Shown: positions 53,186 through 63,286 of the stretch, one piece after another
Position numbering within the stretch: the first letter of the stretch is position 1
Layout: every line of letters begins with the position of its first letter
DNA from: Alphaproteobacteria bacterium
Lineage (GTDB): Bacteria > Pseudomonadota > Alphaproteobacteria > Rhodospirillales > Casp-alpha2
Direction of reading: 5' to 3'
Assembly: GCA_014382345.1 (NCBI GenBank)
Contig: JACNJX010000039.1
Coordinates: 1-64,000 of the forward strand
Length of the DNA: 64,000 nucleotides
The notes under the pieces: model-generated
The model's database searches: none
What the model was told of the DNA's origin: nothing
Seen by the model: only the letters and a program-made list of their open reading frames with translations
Translations under genes and position numbers: made by a program

Positions 53186-53620
53186 TCAGGAGGCGTCTTC
53201 CACAGGCATGTTTTCCATTTCCTGGGCATGACGGGCCTTGTCATCGGCACCCTTCGCGTCGACATCCCTGTCCACCAGTTCAACGACCGCCATCGGGGCG
53301 TTGTCGCCATAGCGATAGCCGGCTTTCAACACACGTGTATAACCACCGCTGCGGTCTTTATAGCGGTCGGCCAAAGCGGCAAACAACTTCAACACGGCGG
53401 CATCGTCGCGAAGGAAAGAGAAAGCCTGACGGCGAGTGTGCAACGTGCTGCGCTTGCCAAGGGTGATCATCTTGTCGGCGACGCGGCGAAGTTCCTTGGC
53501 CTTAGGCAGGGTCGTTTTGATTTGTTCGTGGGTCAGCAAGGACACCGCCATGTTGGACAACATGGCCTTACGGTGGCTGCTGGTCCGGTTCAGTTTTCGG
53601 GCACCCATACGGTGACGCAT
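53186..53620 (-). CDS. rplQ: Ribosomal protein L17
   Basis: The 144-residue protein begins [17 protein letters not shown], the L17 signature, and contains [12 protein letters not shown]. It is slightly longer than E. coli L17 because of an acidic C-terminal tail. It sits at the end of the transcript, 83 bases after rpoA, just before the terminator. Confidence 0.96.
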   Translation of the reverse strand: MRHRMGARKLNRTSSHRKAMLSNMAVSLLTHEQIKTTLPKAKELRRVADKMITLGKRSTLHTRRQAFSFLRDDAAVLKLFAALADRYKDRSGGYTRVLKAGYRYGDNAPMAVVELVDRDVDAKGADDKARHAQEMENMPVEDAS

Positions 53621-53703
53621 AATTTAGGCTCCTTTTTGTTTCCGTGCGCGTGCCATTTTACACGCACGGGTTTTCGTTCTTTATTTTCGTGCCGGTTAAA
53701 ACC

Positions 53704-54720
53704 TTAGAACGGGTCTTCCAGCCTTTTAGCCATGTCTTCAATGTTTTCAGGCGGCCAATTGGGAATTTCCATGCCAAGATGCAGACCCATCTGGCTCAGG
53801 ACTTCCTTGATTTCGTTCAGTGATTTGCGGCCAAAATTTGGGGTCCGCAGCATATCTGTTTCGCTTTTCTGGACCAGATCGCCGATATAGATGATGTTGT
53901 CGTTCTTCAAGCAATTGGCAGACCTGACGGAAAGCTCAAGCTCGTCAACCTTGCGCAGAAGATTCTTATTAAACGGCAGGTCTTCTTCATGTTCTACGGT
54001 CTTGGCCGCGCTCGGCTCATCGAAATTGATGAACAGCGCCAACTGATCCTGAAGGATGCGAGCGGCCAGCGCCACCGCATCGTCGGGGGTAACGACGCCG
54101 TTGGTCGTAACCTCGATGCTCAGTTTATCGTGGTCCGTTACCTGACCGACACGCGAGTTGTCGACCTTGTAGGTCACCTTTCGCACCGGCGAGAACACCG
54201 CATCTACCGGGATCAGGCCAATGGGGCTTTCTTCGGGACGGTTCTGGATAGCGGCGACATAGCCCTTGCCGTTTTCAACGGTCAGTTCCATGTTCAGTTT
54301 AGCGCCCTTATCCAGGTGGCAAAGCACCAGATCGGAATTCATGATTTCCACGTCTGCGCCGGTTTCAATATCCCCGGCTTTGACTTCACCCGGGCCGGAG
54401 GCTTTAAGCGTAATGCGTTTCGGACCCTCGGCGGACATCTTGATGTCCAGGGACTTGATGTTCAGGACGATGTCCGTGACATCTTCGCGTACACCCGGAA
54501 TAGCGGAAAATTCGTGCAACACGCCATCAATCTGAACGGATGTAACGGCGGCGCCCTGCAACGAAGACAAAAGAACGCGGCGCAGTGCGTTGCCCAGTGT
54601 CAGGCCGAAGCCCCGTTCCAGCGGTTCCGCGACGATAACAGCCGTGCGCGAAGCATCGTTGCCCGGCTGTACATCCAGTTTCGACGGCTTAATCAGTTCT
54701 TTCCAGTTTTTTTGAATCAC
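53704..54720 (-). CDS. rpoA: RNA polymerase alpha subunit
   Basis: The 338-residue subunit has the N-terminal dimerisation domain ([17 protein letters not shown]) and the C-terminal DNA-contacting domain ([13 protein letters not shown], with the UP-element arginine). It is preceded by a 145-base hairpin-rich spacer after rpsK. As usual in Alphaproteobacteria, rpsD is absent between rpsK and rpoA. Confidence 0.97.
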   Translation of the reverse strand: MIQKNWKELIKPSKLDVQPGNDASRTAVIVAEPLERGFGLTLGNALRRVLLSSLQGAAVTSVQIDGVLHEFSAIPGVREDVTDIVLNIKSLDIKMSAEGPKRITLKASGPGEVKAGDIETGADVEIMNSDLVLCHLDKGAKLNMELTVENGKGYVAAIQNRPEESPIGLIPVDAVFSPVRKVTYKVDNSRVGQVTDHDKLSIEVTTNGVVTPDDAVALAARILQDQLALFINFDEPSAAKTVEHEEDLPFNKNLLRKVDELELSVRSANCLKNDNIIYIGDLVQKSETDMLRTPNFGRKSLNEIKEVLSQMGLHLGMEIPNWPPENIEDMAKRLEDPF

Positions 54721-54780
54721 TTGTGTGACCTCACGCTCACGACGTTAAAGGAAGGCGCTTTATAGAACCTTCCCTAATCC

Positions 54781-54851
54781 ATTGTACCGGGCCCCACGGG
54801 ACCGGCTTATTGTAGGGGTGCCAGTTGGCACCCAAACCGCAAAAAAAGCGG
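54781..54851 (-). promoter_or_regulatory. Tandem hairpins in the rpsK-rpoA spacer
   Basis: Three inverted repeats follow each other: CCGG...CCGG around 54788-54805 with one mismatch inside, GGGTGCC/GGCACCC at 54816-54833 (perfect seven pairs, loop AGTT) and CCGC/GCGG at 54837-54851 with an A7/T7 loop. None ends in a terminator-type T-run on the minus strand. They may regulate or stabilise the rpoA-rplQ part of the mRNA. Confidence 0.4.
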
Positions 54852-54865
54852 CAAATCCGTATCGT

Positions 54866-55258
54866 CTACACCCGCCGGCGTTTACGGGGACGGCAACCAT
54901 TGTGGGGAATCGGCGTCACGTCCCGAATAGCGGTAATCGTGAAACCGACGGCCTGCAAAGCCCTGAGAGCGGACTCACGTCCGGACCCCGGACCCTTGAC
55001 CTCGACCTCAAGTGTTTTCATGCCATGTTCCATGGCCTTGCGGCCCGCGTCTTCCCCGGCGACCTGCGCCGCATAGGGGGTGGATTTACGAGACCCCTTG
55101 AAACCTTGCGAACCGGCGGACGACCAGGCAATGGCATTGCCCTGGGCATCGGCGATGGTGATCATCGTATTGTTGAAGGTGGCGTTCACATGCGCCACGC
55201 CCGATACGATGTTTTTCCGTTCACGGCGGCGGGGCCGCTGAGTTGCTGATTTAGCCAT
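54866..55258 (-). CDS. rpsK: Ribosomal protein S11
   Basis: The 130-residue protein contains the S11 core [26 protein letters not shown] and the C-terminal [18 protein letters not shown]. It starts 13 bases after rpsM. Confidence 0.97.
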   Translation of the reverse strand: MAKSATQRPRRRERKNIVSGVAHVNATFNNTMITIADAQGNAIAWSSAGSQGFKGSRKSTPYAAQVAGEDAGRKAMEHGMKTLEVEVKGPGSGRESALRALQAVGFTITAIRDVTPIPHNGCRPRKRRRV

Positions 55259-55271
55259 GATAATCTTTCAC

Positions 55272-55643
55272 TTAAGCCTTCTTCTTGCCGGCAATTGCCT
55301 TGGCCGGACCCTTGCGGGTACGGGCATTTGTGTGGGTGCGCTGGCCACGAACGGGCAACCCACGGCGGTGCCGAAGGCCACGATAGCAACCAAGGTCCAT
55401 CAGGCGTTTTATGTTCATCGCCACTTCACGGCGCAGGTCGCCTTCGACCTGGAAATCCTGTTCAATGGTTTCCCGGATTCGGCCCAATTCGTCATCCGTC
55501 AGGTCGCTGACCCGGCGGTCGGACGGAAGGCCGACTGAATCACAGATTTTGACCGAAGACGTGCGGCCGATACCATGGATATAAGTAAGCGCAATCACGA
55601 CTCGTTTTCCGGTCGGAATGTTAACGCCAGCAATACGCGCCAA
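55272..55643 (-). CDS. rpsM: Ribosomal protein S13
   Basis: The 123-residue protein begins [10 protein letters not shown] and has Y-I-H-G-I-G-R and the C-terminal [18 protein letters not shown]. It is the first gene after the near-consensus promoter at 55712-55739; S11, RNA polymerase alpha and L17 follow. Confidence 0.97.
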   Translation of the reverse strand: MARIAGVNIPTGKRVVIALTYIHGIGRTSSVKICDSVGLPSDRRVSDLTDDELGRIRETIEQDFQVEGDLRREVAMNIKRLMDLGCYRGLRHRRGLPVRGQRTHTNARTRKGPAKAIAGKKKA

Positions 55644-55711
55644 GGCTCTTTCTCCTTAAAGCTTGGAAATAAAAACTATTTCGTGTCCAATGGGTGGCCG
55701 GAAGAGGCGCG

Positions 55712-55739
55712 ATTATAGGGCCTGTCAGCCTCAAGTCAA
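55712..55739 (-). promoter_or_regulatory. Near-consensus sigma-70 promoter ahead of rpsM
   Basis: On the minus strand TTGACT (55739-55734) and TATAAT (55717-55712) are separated by 16 bases; the -10 is perfect and the -35 matches five of six bases. Transcription would start about 60 bases before the rpsM ATG. It should drive rpsM-rpsK-rpoA-rplQ separately from the spc block. Confidence 0.8.
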
Positions 55740-55770
55740 CACGCCCAACGACACTTTTCCTACCCTTATT

Positions 55771-56415
55771 TCAACCAACTATCCCGTTCAACTGTTCGGT
55801 AACATCATCAATCGCGGCCATGCCTTCTACGCCCTTCAAATTGCCCTTTTCCTTGTAATAGGCCAGGATCGGGGCCGTCTGATCGTGATAGGCATCAAGC
55901 CTGGAACGGACGGTTTCCGCGTTGTCATCGGCGCGCCGGGTAAATTCGGTGCCGCCGCACTGGTCGCAAACGCCTTCCGTAGCCGGCTTTTGGAATTCAT
56001 CGTGGTAACCCGCGCCGCATCCGGAACACGTGTAACGGCCGGTAATCCGGGCCACCATGGCGTCGTCATCGACTTCGATTTCTATGACATGGTCGATTTG
56101 AATGCCTTTATCTTTCAGCATCACGTCAAGGGCTTCCGCCTGCGGAGTGGTGCGCGGAAAGCCATCGAGAATAAAACCGTTCTTGCAATCGTCCTCGTCG
56201 ATGCGGGACGAAATCATGGCGATAATCAGGTCATCGGACACCAGACCGCCGGCTTCCATGATTTCCTTGGCCTGTTTACCCAAATCGCTGCCAGACGCTA
56301 CTGCGGCGCGAAGCATGTCACCGGTGGACAGTTGGATGATGCCGAATTTTTTTTCCAACCGCTGCGCCTGGGTGCCTTTGCCGGCGCCCGGCGGTCCCAT
56401 CAAAATCAAATTCAT
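55771..56415 (-). CDS. adk: Adenylate kinase with zinc-type LID
   Basis: The 214-residue enzyme balances AMP, ADP and ATP. Its P-loop is G-P-P-G-A-G-K-G-T-Q and D-G-F-P-R-T is the AMP-region motif. The LID contains C-S-G-C...C-D-Q-C, four cysteines that would bind zinc, unlike the E. coli enzyme. Such metal-binding LIDs occur in Gram-positive bacteria and in some Alphaproteobacteria such as Paracoccus. Its ATG shares one base with the end of secY. Confidence 0.95.
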   Translation of the reverse strand: MNLILMGPPGAGKGTQAQRLEKKFGIIQLSTGDMLRAAVASGSDLGKQAKEIMEAGGLVSDDLIIAMISSRIDEDDCKNGFILDGFPRTTPQAEALDVMLKDKGIQIDHVIEIEVDDDAMVARITGRYTCSGCGAGYHDEFQKPATEGVCDQCGGTEFTRRADDNAETVRSRLDAYHDQTAPILAYYKEKGNLKGVEGMAAIDDVTEQLNGIVG

Positions 56416-57755
56416 TAACGCCTACCCCTTAATTTGGATTTTTTAATCAGCCCTTCGTATTGGTGGGCCAGCAAATGAGATTGCACCTGGGCGACCGTGT
56501 CCATGGTCACGGTAACGACGATCAGAAGGCTGGTGCCGCCGAAATAAAACGGAACGGAATAATTCGAGATCAGCAGTTCCGGCAGAAGACAAATTGCCGC
56601 CAAATAGGCTGCGCCGACAACGGTAAGACGGGTTAATACCCAGTCCAGGTAATCAGCCGTGTTTTTGCCAGGCCGGATGCCGGGAACAAAACCACCATAT
56701 TTCTTCAAGTTCTCGGCCGTCTCAGCAGGATTAAACACCACTGCCGTATAGAAAAAGGCAAAGAAAACAACCATCGAAATATAAACAAGCAAATACACCG
56801 GTTGGCCGCGCCCCAGATAAGCAGCGGCCTGCGTCAGCCATTCCGGACCGGTCCCGGCGGAAAGGCTGATGACGGTGACCGGCATCAGCAACAGGGAAGA
56901 CGCGAAAATCGGCGGAATAACGCCGGCTGTGTTGATTTTCAACGGTAAATGAGAGCTTTCCCCGCCGGTCATCTTGTTGCCGCGTTGGCGTTTCGGATAC
57001 TGGATGATGATCCGGCGCTGGGCGCGCTCTACAAAAACGATGAAGAAGATAACACCAACGGACATAATCAGCAGCGTAATGATAAAAGCCGTCGACAGGG
57101 CGCCGGTACGACCCAGTTCAAGGGTTCCGGCCAATGCGCTGGGCAGGTTTGCGACAATGCCGGAGAAAATAATCAAAGAAATTCCGTTGCCGACACCGCG
57201 CGCCGTAATCTGTTCACCCAGCCACATCAGGAAAATGGTTCCGCCGACCAGGGTCACGATAACCTGGAACCGGAAAAATGCGCCGGGGTCCGCAACAGCT
57301 GGACCGGCGCTGGATCCCATACCCTCCAGACCGGCGGAAATGCCGTAAGCCTGAAGGGCCGCGATCAAAACCGTGCCGTAGCGGGTGTATTGATTAATTT
57401 TCTTGCGGCCGGCCTCACCCTCTTTTTTCAGGGCTTCCAGCTTGGGCGATACCGCAGACATCAACTGCATGATAATGGAGGCCGAAATGTAAGGCATGAT
57501 GTTGAGGGCGAAAATCGTCATACGCCCCAAAGCACCGCCGGCAAACATGTCGAACATGCCCAGCACACCACCCTGGTTCTGTTGGAAAATATCCTTGAGA
57601 ACAGCGGGGTCAATTCCGGGTAGCGGAATGTAAGTACCGAGGCGGTAAATTATAAGGGCGCCGAGTGTGAACCAGATACGATTCTTCAATTCCGTGGCCT
57701 TGTTAAAGGCCCCGAAATTCATATTGGAAGCGAACTGTTCAGCTGCGGATGCCAT
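56415..57755 (-). CDS. secY: Preprotein translocase subunit SecY
   Basis: SecY is the ten-helix core channel of the Sec pathway. The 446-residue protein has the family segments L-G-T-Y-I-P-L-P-G-I-D and P-G-I-R-P-G-K-N-T-A-D-Y-L, with the plug and gate regions between. It starts nine bases after rplO's stop and shares one base with adk. Confidence 0.96.
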   Translation of the reverse strand: MASAAEQFASNMNFGAFNKATELKNRIWFTLGALIIYRLGTYIPLPGIDPAVLKDIFQQNQGGVLGMFDMFAGGALGRMTIFALNIMPYISASIIMQLMSAVSPKLEALKKEGEAGRKKINQYTRYGTVLIAALQAYGISAGLEGMGSSAGPAVADPGAFFRFQVIVTLVGGTIFLMWLGEQITARGVGNGISLIIFSGIVANLPSALAGTLELGRTGALSTAFIITLLIMSVGVIFFIVFVERAQRRIIIQYPKRQRGNKMTGGESSHLPLKINTAGVIPPIFASSLLLMPVTVISLSAGTGPEWLTQAAAYLGRGQPVYLLVYISMVVFFAFFYTAVVFNPAETAENLKKYGGFVPGIRPGKNTADYLDWVLTRLTVVGAAYLAAICLLPELLISNYSVPFYFGGTSLLIVVTVTMDTVAQVQSHLLAHQYEGLIKKSKLRGRR

Positions 57756-57764
57756 AAGGCGTTA

Positions 57765-58400
57765 TCAATCCTCGCCCTTGTCGGCCGCACCGGCTTTTTC
57801 TTCGGCATCGGTATCGGCAGCAGGCTCGTCTTTTACGTCTTCTGCGGGGGCTTCAGCCTCTGCAATTTTCGGCTTGGTTTGCTCCGCGCCTTCCTTGAAT
57901 TTTCGGTGGCGGGCCTTACCCTTGCCTTCCGGTTTCGGCTTCGGCGTGGCAACGGTTACCTTGCCGCCGGCCTTTTCCATGGCAGCAATAGCGCCTTTGG
58001 TGGCGCCGGTGACTTCCAGGGTCACCTTGGACTTGATTTCGCCAGTCGCCAGCAGCCGCACACCGTTACGGCTTTTGCGGACGACTCCGGCTTCACGAAG
58101 CATGGATTCGGTCACCGGCTTCTTGGCATCGATTTTTCCGTTGGCAACCGCGCGCTCCAGGGACGCCAGAGTTAATTCGGCGTAATCCTTGGTGAAAGGA
58201 TTGTTGAAGCCGCGCTTGGGAAGACGGCGGTACAGAGGCATCTGGCCGCCTTCAAAACCCAGAAGGGAAACGCCGCTCCGGGATTTCTGGCCCTTATGTC
58301 CTTTACCGGAAGTCTTGCCGGTACCGGACGCCATGCCGCGGCCGACCCGTTTGCGGGACTTGCGGGCGCCGGAACGTTCGTTGATTTCATTCAATCGCAT
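57765..58400 (-). CDS. rplO: Ribosomal protein L15 with long charged C-terminal tail
   Basis: The first 150 residues form L15 ([34 protein letters not shown]). The last 60 or so, from P-K-P-K-P-E-G-K onward, form an acidic and Ala-rich tail that E. coli L15 (144 residues) lacks. The tail is probably disordered; the same seven-residue stretch E-G-A-E-Q-T-K also appears in the tail of L5 here. Confidence 0.95.
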   Translation of the reverse strand: MRLNEINERSGARKSRKRVGRGMASGTGKTSGKGHKGQKSRSGVSLLGFEGGQMPLYRRLPKRGFNNPFTKDYAELTLASLERAVANGKIDAKKPVTESMLREAGVVRKSRNGVRLLATGEIKSKVTLEVTGATKGAIAAMEKAGGKVTVATPKPKPEGKGKARHRKFKEGAEQTKPKIAEAEAPAEDVKDEPAADTDAEEKAGAADKGED

Positions 58401-58417
58401 CGTCTTGCTTCCTTTTG

Positions 58418-58615
58418 TCAGCCTTCTTCGACACGGACAAGGTGATGAACCTTGTTGATCATGCCGCGAACCGCGGGCGTGTCTTCCAGCTCACTGGTTT
58501 TATGCATCTTGTTCAGACCAAGACCGATCAAAGTCGCACGCTGATCACCGGGCCGCCCGATCGGGCTTTTGGTTTGCGTAACCTTGACGGTTGCGGATTT
58601 CTTGCTGTCAGCCAT
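58418..58615 (-). CDS. rpmD: Ribosomal protein L30
   Basis: The 65-residue protein contains the L30 pattern [11 protein letters not shown] and [10 protein letters not shown]. It starts three bases after rpsE. Confidence 0.95.
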   Translation of the reverse strand: MADSKKSATVKVTQTKSPIGRPGDQRATLIGLGLNKMHKTSELEDTPAVRGMINKVHHLVRVEEG

Positions 58616-58618
58616 GGT

Positions 58619-59236
58619 TTACTCCTTCGCCGTGGCTTCCGCCGGAGGGCCGGCGCGGCGGGAAACGATATCGGCAACTTTCTTGCCGCGGCGGGAGGCA
58701 ACGCTGCGCGGCGATGCACAGCCCTTGAGGGCTTCGAAGGTGGCCTTGACCATGTTATGGGGGTTGGCCGAGCCGATGGATTTAGCGACAACATCCTGAA
58801 CACCCATCGTTTCGAAGACGGCGCGCATGGGGCCGCCGGCGATGATGCCGGTTCCCGGAGGCGCCGAGCGCAGAACAACCTTGCCGGCGCCAAAACGGCC
58901 ATCAACATCGTGATGTAATGTGCGGCCTTCGCGCAACGGAATCTGGATCATGCCACGTTTAGCCTGATCGGTGGCCTTGCGGATGGCTTCCGGGACTTCC
59001 CGAGCCTTTCCGGTACCGTAACCGACACGGCCACGACCGTCGCCGACGACGACCAGGGCGCCGAAGGAAAACCTGCGGCCACCCTTGACGACCTTGGCGA
59101 CGCGGTTGATGTGCACCAGTTTGTCGAGAAGATCGTCGCCTTCATCGCGCTGTTGATCACGATCCCGCCCGCGGCCGCGGCCACGCCCACGGGAATCTCC
59201 GCGGTTTTGGGAAGAAGGGCTTCTTGGTTCAGCCAT
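58619..59236 (-). CDS. rpsE: Ribosomal protein S5 with RG-rich N-terminus
   Basis: The 205-residue protein has an N-terminal [10 protein letters not shown] extension of about 30 residues, then the S5 core: [22 protein letters not shown] and the end S-R-R-A-G-P-P-A. E. coli S5 is 167 residues, so the head is lineage-specific. Confidence 0.96.
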   Translation of the reverse strand: MAEPRSPSSQNRGDSRGRGRGRGRDRDQQRDEGDDLLDKLVHINRVAKVVKGGRRFSFGALVVVGDGRGRVGYGTGKAREVPEAIRKATDQAKRGMIQIPLREGRTLHHDVDGRFGAGKVVLRSAPPGTGIIAGGPMRAVFETMGVQDVVAKSIGSANPHNMVKATFEALKGCASPRSVASRRGKKVADIVSRRAGPPAEATAKE

Positions 59237-59248
59237 GTCCGTTCTCTC

Positions 59249-59611
59249 CTAGAAACTCAAGCCGCCTTCGCGGGCGGCTTCGGCCAGGGCTTTAACCCGG
59301 CCATGAAATTTGTAACCGCCCCGGTCGAAGACGACTTCTTTGACGCCCTTGGCGATCGCCCGTTCGGCGATGGCCTTTCCGACCTGTCCCGCGGCATTGA
59401 CATCGGCGCCGGTTTTCAAGCTGGACCGCATGTCCTTTTCCAAGGTCGAAGCCGAGGCCAGCGTGGTTTTCGCGGTATCGTCGATGACCTGCGCGTAAAT
59501 GTGTTTTCCAGACCGGAAAACGGACAAGCGCGGACGCAGTGTCGATTTTCGGGTTAACTTCTTCCGCGTACGCCCTTGGCGACGCAGGTATAATTGCTTT
59601 GTTTTGGCCAT
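59249..59611 (-). CDS. rplR: Ribosomal protein L18
   Basis: The 120-residue protein has [16 protein letters not shown] and the end [17 protein letters not shown]. It shares one base with rplF. Confidence 0.96.
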   Translation of the reverse strand: MAKTKQLYLRRQGRTRKKLTRKSTLRPRLSVFRSGKHIYAQVIDDTAKTTLASASTLEKDMRSSLKTGADVNAAGQVGKAIAERAIAKGVKEVVFDRGGYKFHGRVKALAEAAREGGLSF

Positions 59612-60144
59612 TACTTCTTCTTGCCTTCCTTACGAAAGACATATTCGCCTTCGTATCTGATACCTTTGCCCTTGTAGGGCTCTGGCGGACGGAAACTCCT
59701 GATTTCGGCTGCCGTTTGCCCCACCTTCTGCTTATCGGAGCCACTGACGGTGATATGGGTCTGGTCAGGGCACTCAATTTTGATGCCTTCGGGAATTGCA
59801 AAGCGAACCTCGTGGCTGAAGCCCAATTGCAGGATCAAATCTTTGCCCTGCACCTGTGCCCGATAGCCAACGCCCTGGATTTCCAGGTTACGGGAGAACC
59901 CTTCGCTAACGCCTGAGACCAGGTTGCTAATAACGCTGCGGGACGTACCCCACATTTTACGGGCTGACTTGGTGTCAGCACGCGGTGTCACCGTGATCAA
60001 TTTGTCCGCCATGGAGACATCCACATCATCGGTCAGCATGGCACTAAGTTCGCCAAGCTTACCTTTTGCGGTAACCACCTGGCCGGCAACGTCAATCGTG
60101 ACACCGTCAGGGATTTCAACAGGGTTTTTACCAATTCGCGACAT
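59611..60144 (-). CDS. rplF: Ribosomal protein L6
   Basis: The 177-residue protein starts [12 protein letters not shown] and ends in the conserved [11 protein letters not shown] and V-F-R-K-E-G-K-K-K. Confidence 0.96.
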   Translation of the reverse strand: MSRIGKNPVEIPDGVTIDVAGQVVTAKGKLGELSAMLTDDVDVSMADKLITVTPRADTKSARKMWGTSRSVISNLVSGVSEGFSRNLEIQGVGYRAQVQGKDLILQLGFSHEVRFAIPEGIKIECPDQTHITVSGSDKQKVGQTAAEIRSFRPPEPYKGKGIRYEGEYVFRKEGKKK

Positions 60145-60174
60145 AACTTCGTTCCGTTCTTTCTGCTACGAGTC

Positions 60175-60573
60175 CTAGAAAACCCGGCAAAGGACTTCAC
60201 CGCCGACATTCTGGTCGCGTGCTTCAGAATCTGAGAGCACGCCACGAGGCGTCGACAGAATGGAGATGCCAAGACCATCGTACACACGGGACAAGTCTTT
60301 TATGCCCGAATACACACGCCGGCCCGGCGTTGACACACGGCTGATCTCGCGGATCACGGGATCGCCTTCATGGTATTTGAGTTCAATCTCAATCTCGGAA
60401 ATCCCGGTGCGAATCTCGTTTTTCGAAAATCCGCGAATGAAGCCCTCACGTTTAAGGACATCAAGTACGTTCAGGCGCAGCTTGGAAGCCGGCGACGTAA
60501 TCGAGGATTTCCGTGCACGCTGTCCATTACGGATGCGAGTCAGCATATCGGCCAAGGGGTCGGTCATCGTCAT
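60175..60573 (-). CDS. rpsH: Ribosomal protein S8
   Basis: The 132-residue protein has [12 protein letters not shown] and ends [17 protein letters not shown]. The ATG at 60573 has AAGGAG nine bases upstream; a second ATG two codons on is less well placed. It is 13 bases after rpsN. Confidence 0.95.
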   Translation of the reverse strand: MTMTDPLADMLTRIRNGQRARKSSITSPASKLRLNVLDVLKREGFIRGFSKNEIRTGISEIEIELKYHEGDPVIREISRVSTPGRRVYSGIKDLSRVYDGLGISILSTPRGVLSDSEARDQNVGGEVLCRVF

Positions 60574-60586
60574 CGATCGTATCTCC

Positions 60587-60892
60587 TTACCAGCTCGATT
60601 TGACCATGCCCGGAATTTGTCCGGACAAGGCCAAGTCACGCAAAGCAATGCGGCTGATTTTAAATTTACGGTAGTTCCCGCGCGGGCGGCCCGACAACTG
60701 GCAACGAAGCCTTTGGCGAACGGGCGCCGAATTGCGCGGCAATTGAGCAAGTTTGATACGCGCGGTAAAGCGCTCTTCAGGCGAAAGGGATTCGTCCTTG
60801 GCCTGGGCCTTCAACTGAGTGCGTTTGGCAGCGTACTTTTGCGCCAAGCGTGTGCGCTTCAAGTCTCGTTCAACTGCGCTTTTTTTAGCCAT
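60587..60892 (-). CDS. rpsN: Ribosomal protein S14
   Basis: The 101-residue protein is the long, cysteine-free (zinc-independent) S14: [31 protein letters not shown]. Its start overlaps the end of rplE by eight bases, so it is translationally coupled. Confidence 0.95.
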   Translation of the reverse strand: MAKKSAVERDLKRTRLAQKYAAKRTQLKAQAKDESLSPEERFTARIKLAQLPRNSAPVRQRLRCQLSGRPRGNYRKFKISRIALRDLALSGQIPGMVKSSW

Positions 60893-61625
60893 TGGAGGTA
60901 TCTCCCTCGGATTTTGTCTGTTCGGCGCCTTCAGGAGCCTCTTCGGTTTTGTCAGCCCCCGGCGTATCACCCGGCGCATCTTCCGAAACACCTTCTTCTT
61001 CCTTCAGGGCTTCGCGGGCAGCCTGCTGCAGAGCTTCCTGTTCGGCGCGCTTGGCCGCCTCTTCTTCTTTTTCCTTTTCCCGGTCACGACCACTGAAGGG
61101 CATATCAAATCCCTTGAGCAACGCGCGGGCTTCGTCATCAGTTTTGGCCGTGGTGCAGATAACCACGTTCATGCCACGGATTTGGTCGACTTTGTCATAG
61201 TCGATTTCCGGAAACACGATTTGCTCCTTAAGGCCCAGCGCAAAATTGCCGGATCCGTCGAAACTCTTCGAGGAAATGCCACGGAAGTCCCGGACGCGGG
61301 GCAAAGCGACGGTAATCAGCCGGTCGAGGAATTCATACATCCGGTCGCGCCGAAGCGTGACCTTGCAGCCGACAGTCATTCCGTCACGCAGCTTGAAGGC
61401 GGCGATGGATTTCTTGGCTTTGGTGATGACCGGTTTCTGGCCGGCAATCAAAGCCAGGTCACCAGCCGCGGCGGTAACCTTTTTCTTATCCGTTACGCCC
61501 TCGCCGACGCCCATGTTAATGACGATCTTATCCAACCTGGGTGCTTCCAAAGAGTTCTTGTATCCGAACTCCTTGATCAGCTCCGGTTTGAGCGAATTAT
61601 TATAATGTTCCTGCAAACGTGTCAT
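60885..61625 (-). CDS. rplE: Ribosomal protein L5 with long charged C-terminal tail
   Basis: The first 180 residues are L5 ([23 protein letters not shown] family region), ending F-D-M-P-F. A tail of about 65 residues follows, starting G-R-D-R-E-K-E-K and rich in E, A, K and Q. E. coli L5 is 179 residues. The tail is probably disordered. The gene's end overlaps rpsN. Confidence 0.94.
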   Translation of the reverse strand: MTRLQEHYNNSLKPELIKEFGYKNSLEAPRLDKIVINMGVGEGVTDKKKVTAAAGDLALIAGQKPVITKAKKSIAAFKLRDGMTVGCKVTLRRDRMYEFLDRLITVALPRVRDFRGISSKSFDGSGNFALGLKEQIVFPEIDYDKVDQIRGMNVVICTTAKTDDEARALLKGFDMPFSGRDREKEKEEEAAKRAEQEALQQAAREALKEEEGVSEDAPGDTPGADKTEEAPEGAEQTKSEGDTSNG

Positions 61626-61639
61626 GCTTCTAAAACCCG

Positions 61640-61963
61640 TTACGTATCAATGACTTCGCCGGAGCGCTTGGCGAATCTTACCTTGCGCCCGCCTTCAAGA
61701 ACCTTGAAGCCAACGCGGGTGGCCTTCTGGTCTTTCGGATCGACATGCGCAAGATTGGAAATGTGGATCGCAGCCTCCATGTCAACGATTCCGCCCTGTA
61801 CCGTTTGGGTCGGACGCTGATGGCGCTTGATCATGTTAACGCCCTGCACAAGGACGCGGTCGGATTTGGTGATGACCCTCAGGACTTCACCGGTTTTACC
61901 TTTGTCGCGGCCGGCGGTAACAATCACCCGGTCGCCCTTTTTGATTTTTAATTTGGCAGCCAT
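61640..61963 (-). CDS. rplX: Ribosomal protein L24
   Basis: The 107-residue protein has the KOW-domain start [14 protein letters not shown] and [10 protein letters not shown]. The ATG at 61963 has GAGG seven bases upstream and overlaps the rplN stop (TGATG). Confidence 0.96.
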   Translation of the reverse strand: MAAKLKIKKGDRVIVTAGRDKGKTGEVLRVITKSDRVLVQGVNMIKRHQRPTQTVQGGIVDMEAAIHISNLAHVDPKDQKATRVGFKVLEGGRKVRFAKRSGEVIDT

Positions 61964-62331
61964 CACAACACCTCAGGCGCGAGAGAAACAATTTTCATGT
62001 AGCGTTTGGATCGCAGTTCCCGCGTCACAGGGCCGAAAATACGCGTCCCGATGGGTTCGCCCTGCTGGTTGATGAGAACCGCGGCATTCGAATCAAAGCG
62101 GATCGCGGAACCGTCGGGGCGGCGAATGTCTTTGGCCGTACGAACAACAACCGCACGGGCGATTTCGCCCTTTTTAACCCGGCCACGCGGAATGGCTTCC
62201 TTGATGGAGACAACAATAACGTCACCCACGGAAGCATACCGGCGCTTCGAGCCGCCCAGCACCTTGATGCACTGGACCCGGCGTGCGCCCGAGTTATCCG
62301 CAACTTCTAAATTCGTTTCGACCTGAATCAT
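61963..62331 (-). CDS. rplN: Ribosomal protein L14
   Basis: The 122-residue protein begins [18 protein letters not shown] and has G-R-V-K-K-G-E and F-G-P-V-T-R-E-L-R. It shares a base with rplX. Confidence 0.97.
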   Translation of the reverse strand: MIQVETNLEVADNSGARRVQCIKVLGGSKRRYASVGDVIVVSIKEAIPRGRVKKGEIARAVVVRTAKDIRRPDGSAIRFDSNAAVLINQQGEPIGTRIFGPVTRELRSKRYMKIVSLAPEVL

Positions 62332-62369
62332 CGTCTTACGTCCTTAATTCGTTCTCCGGAGCCGTGCCT

Positions 62370-62606
62370 TTAGGCACCTTCGGCGAGAACTTCCCATTTT
62401 TTTCGTTTCGAAATCGGCTTGCATTCACGAATGCTGACGATGTCGCCTATTTTGCAGGTGTTGTTTTCATCGTGGGCGGCGTACTTCTTGGACCGGTTGA
62501 TGAACTTCTTATACAGCGGATGCTTGATCCGGCGTTCGACCTTGACGGTTACCGTCTTGTCCATTTTGTCGCTAACAACGACACCTTGCATGACCCGTTT
62601 CGGCAT
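62370..62606 (-). CDS. rpsQ: Ribosomal protein S17
   Basis: The 78-residue protein starts [19 protein letters not shown] and has [13 protein letters not shown]. Confidence 0.96.
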   Translation of the reverse strand: MPKRVMQGVVVSDKMDKTVTVKVERRIKHPLYKKFINRSKKYAAHDENNTCKIGDIVSIRECKPISKRKKWEVLAEGA

Positions 62607-62617
62607 TACTCTTCTCC

Positions 62618-62824
62618 TTAAGACGCCGGGGCCGTTGACCGGCGGCGTTCATTCATGATCGTCTTAAGGCGGCCGATATCACGGCGCACCTCGCGCACAC
62701 GCGCGGTGTTTTCCAACTGACCGCTGACGGTCTGGAAGCGCAGGTTGAAGGATTCCTTACGTAGGTCCAACAACTGCTGTTTAAGTTCATCGTCACTTTT
62801 CGCGCGGACGTCTTCGGTTTTCAT
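62618..62824 (-). CDS. rpmC: Ribosomal protein L29
   Basis: The 68-residue protein starts [10 protein letters not shown] and has [13 protein letters not shown]. The ATG at 62824 is the canonical start and lies after the rplP stop; an earlier start would overlap rplP. Confidence 0.95.
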   Translation of the reverse strand: MKTEDVRAKSDDELKQQLLDLRKESFNLRFQTVSGQLENTARVREVRRDIGRLKTIMNERRRSTAPAS

Positions 62825-62828
62825 GGCG

Positions 62829-63248
62829 TCAGGCCTCTTCACCCAAACGGGTTACGAATTTGGTTTTCAGCGGAAGCTTCGCGGCGGCCAATTCGAACGC
62901 CCGGCGCGCGACATCGGCAGAAACACCGTCTACTTCGAACAGGACACGGCCCGGTTTGACACGGCAGGCCCAGTATTCGACGGAGCCCTTACCCTTACCC
63001 TGGCGGACTTCCGCCGGCTTTTGGGAAACCGGAACATCCGGGAAAATACGGATCCAGACACGACCGGCACGCTTCATGTGACGGGTCATGGCGCGGCGCG
63101 CGGCTTCGATTTGGCGCGCTGTCACCCGTTCCGGGCTCAAGGCCTTCAGTCCATAGGCACCGAAGTTCAACGTCGTGCCGCCTTTGGCCTTGCCGTGGAT
63201 GCGGCCTTTGTGGGCCTTCCGGTATTTCAGGTTTTTCGGACTCAGCAT
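62829..63248 (-). CDS. rplP: Ribosomal protein L16
   Basis: The 139-residue protein starts [15 protein letters not shown] and has F-G-A-Y-G-L-K-A and [12 protein letters not shown]. Confidence 0.97.
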   Translation of the reverse strand: MLSPKNLKYRKAHKGRIHGKAKGGTTLNFGAYGLKALSPERVTARQIEAARRAMTRHMKRAGRVWIRIFPDVPVSQKPAEVRQGKGKGSVEYWACRVKPGRVLFEVDGVSADVARRAFELAAAKLPLKTKFVTRLGEEA

Positions 63249-63286
63249 CGCTCTATTCCTAAATTCTTCTCAGTTCCTTAAACGCC

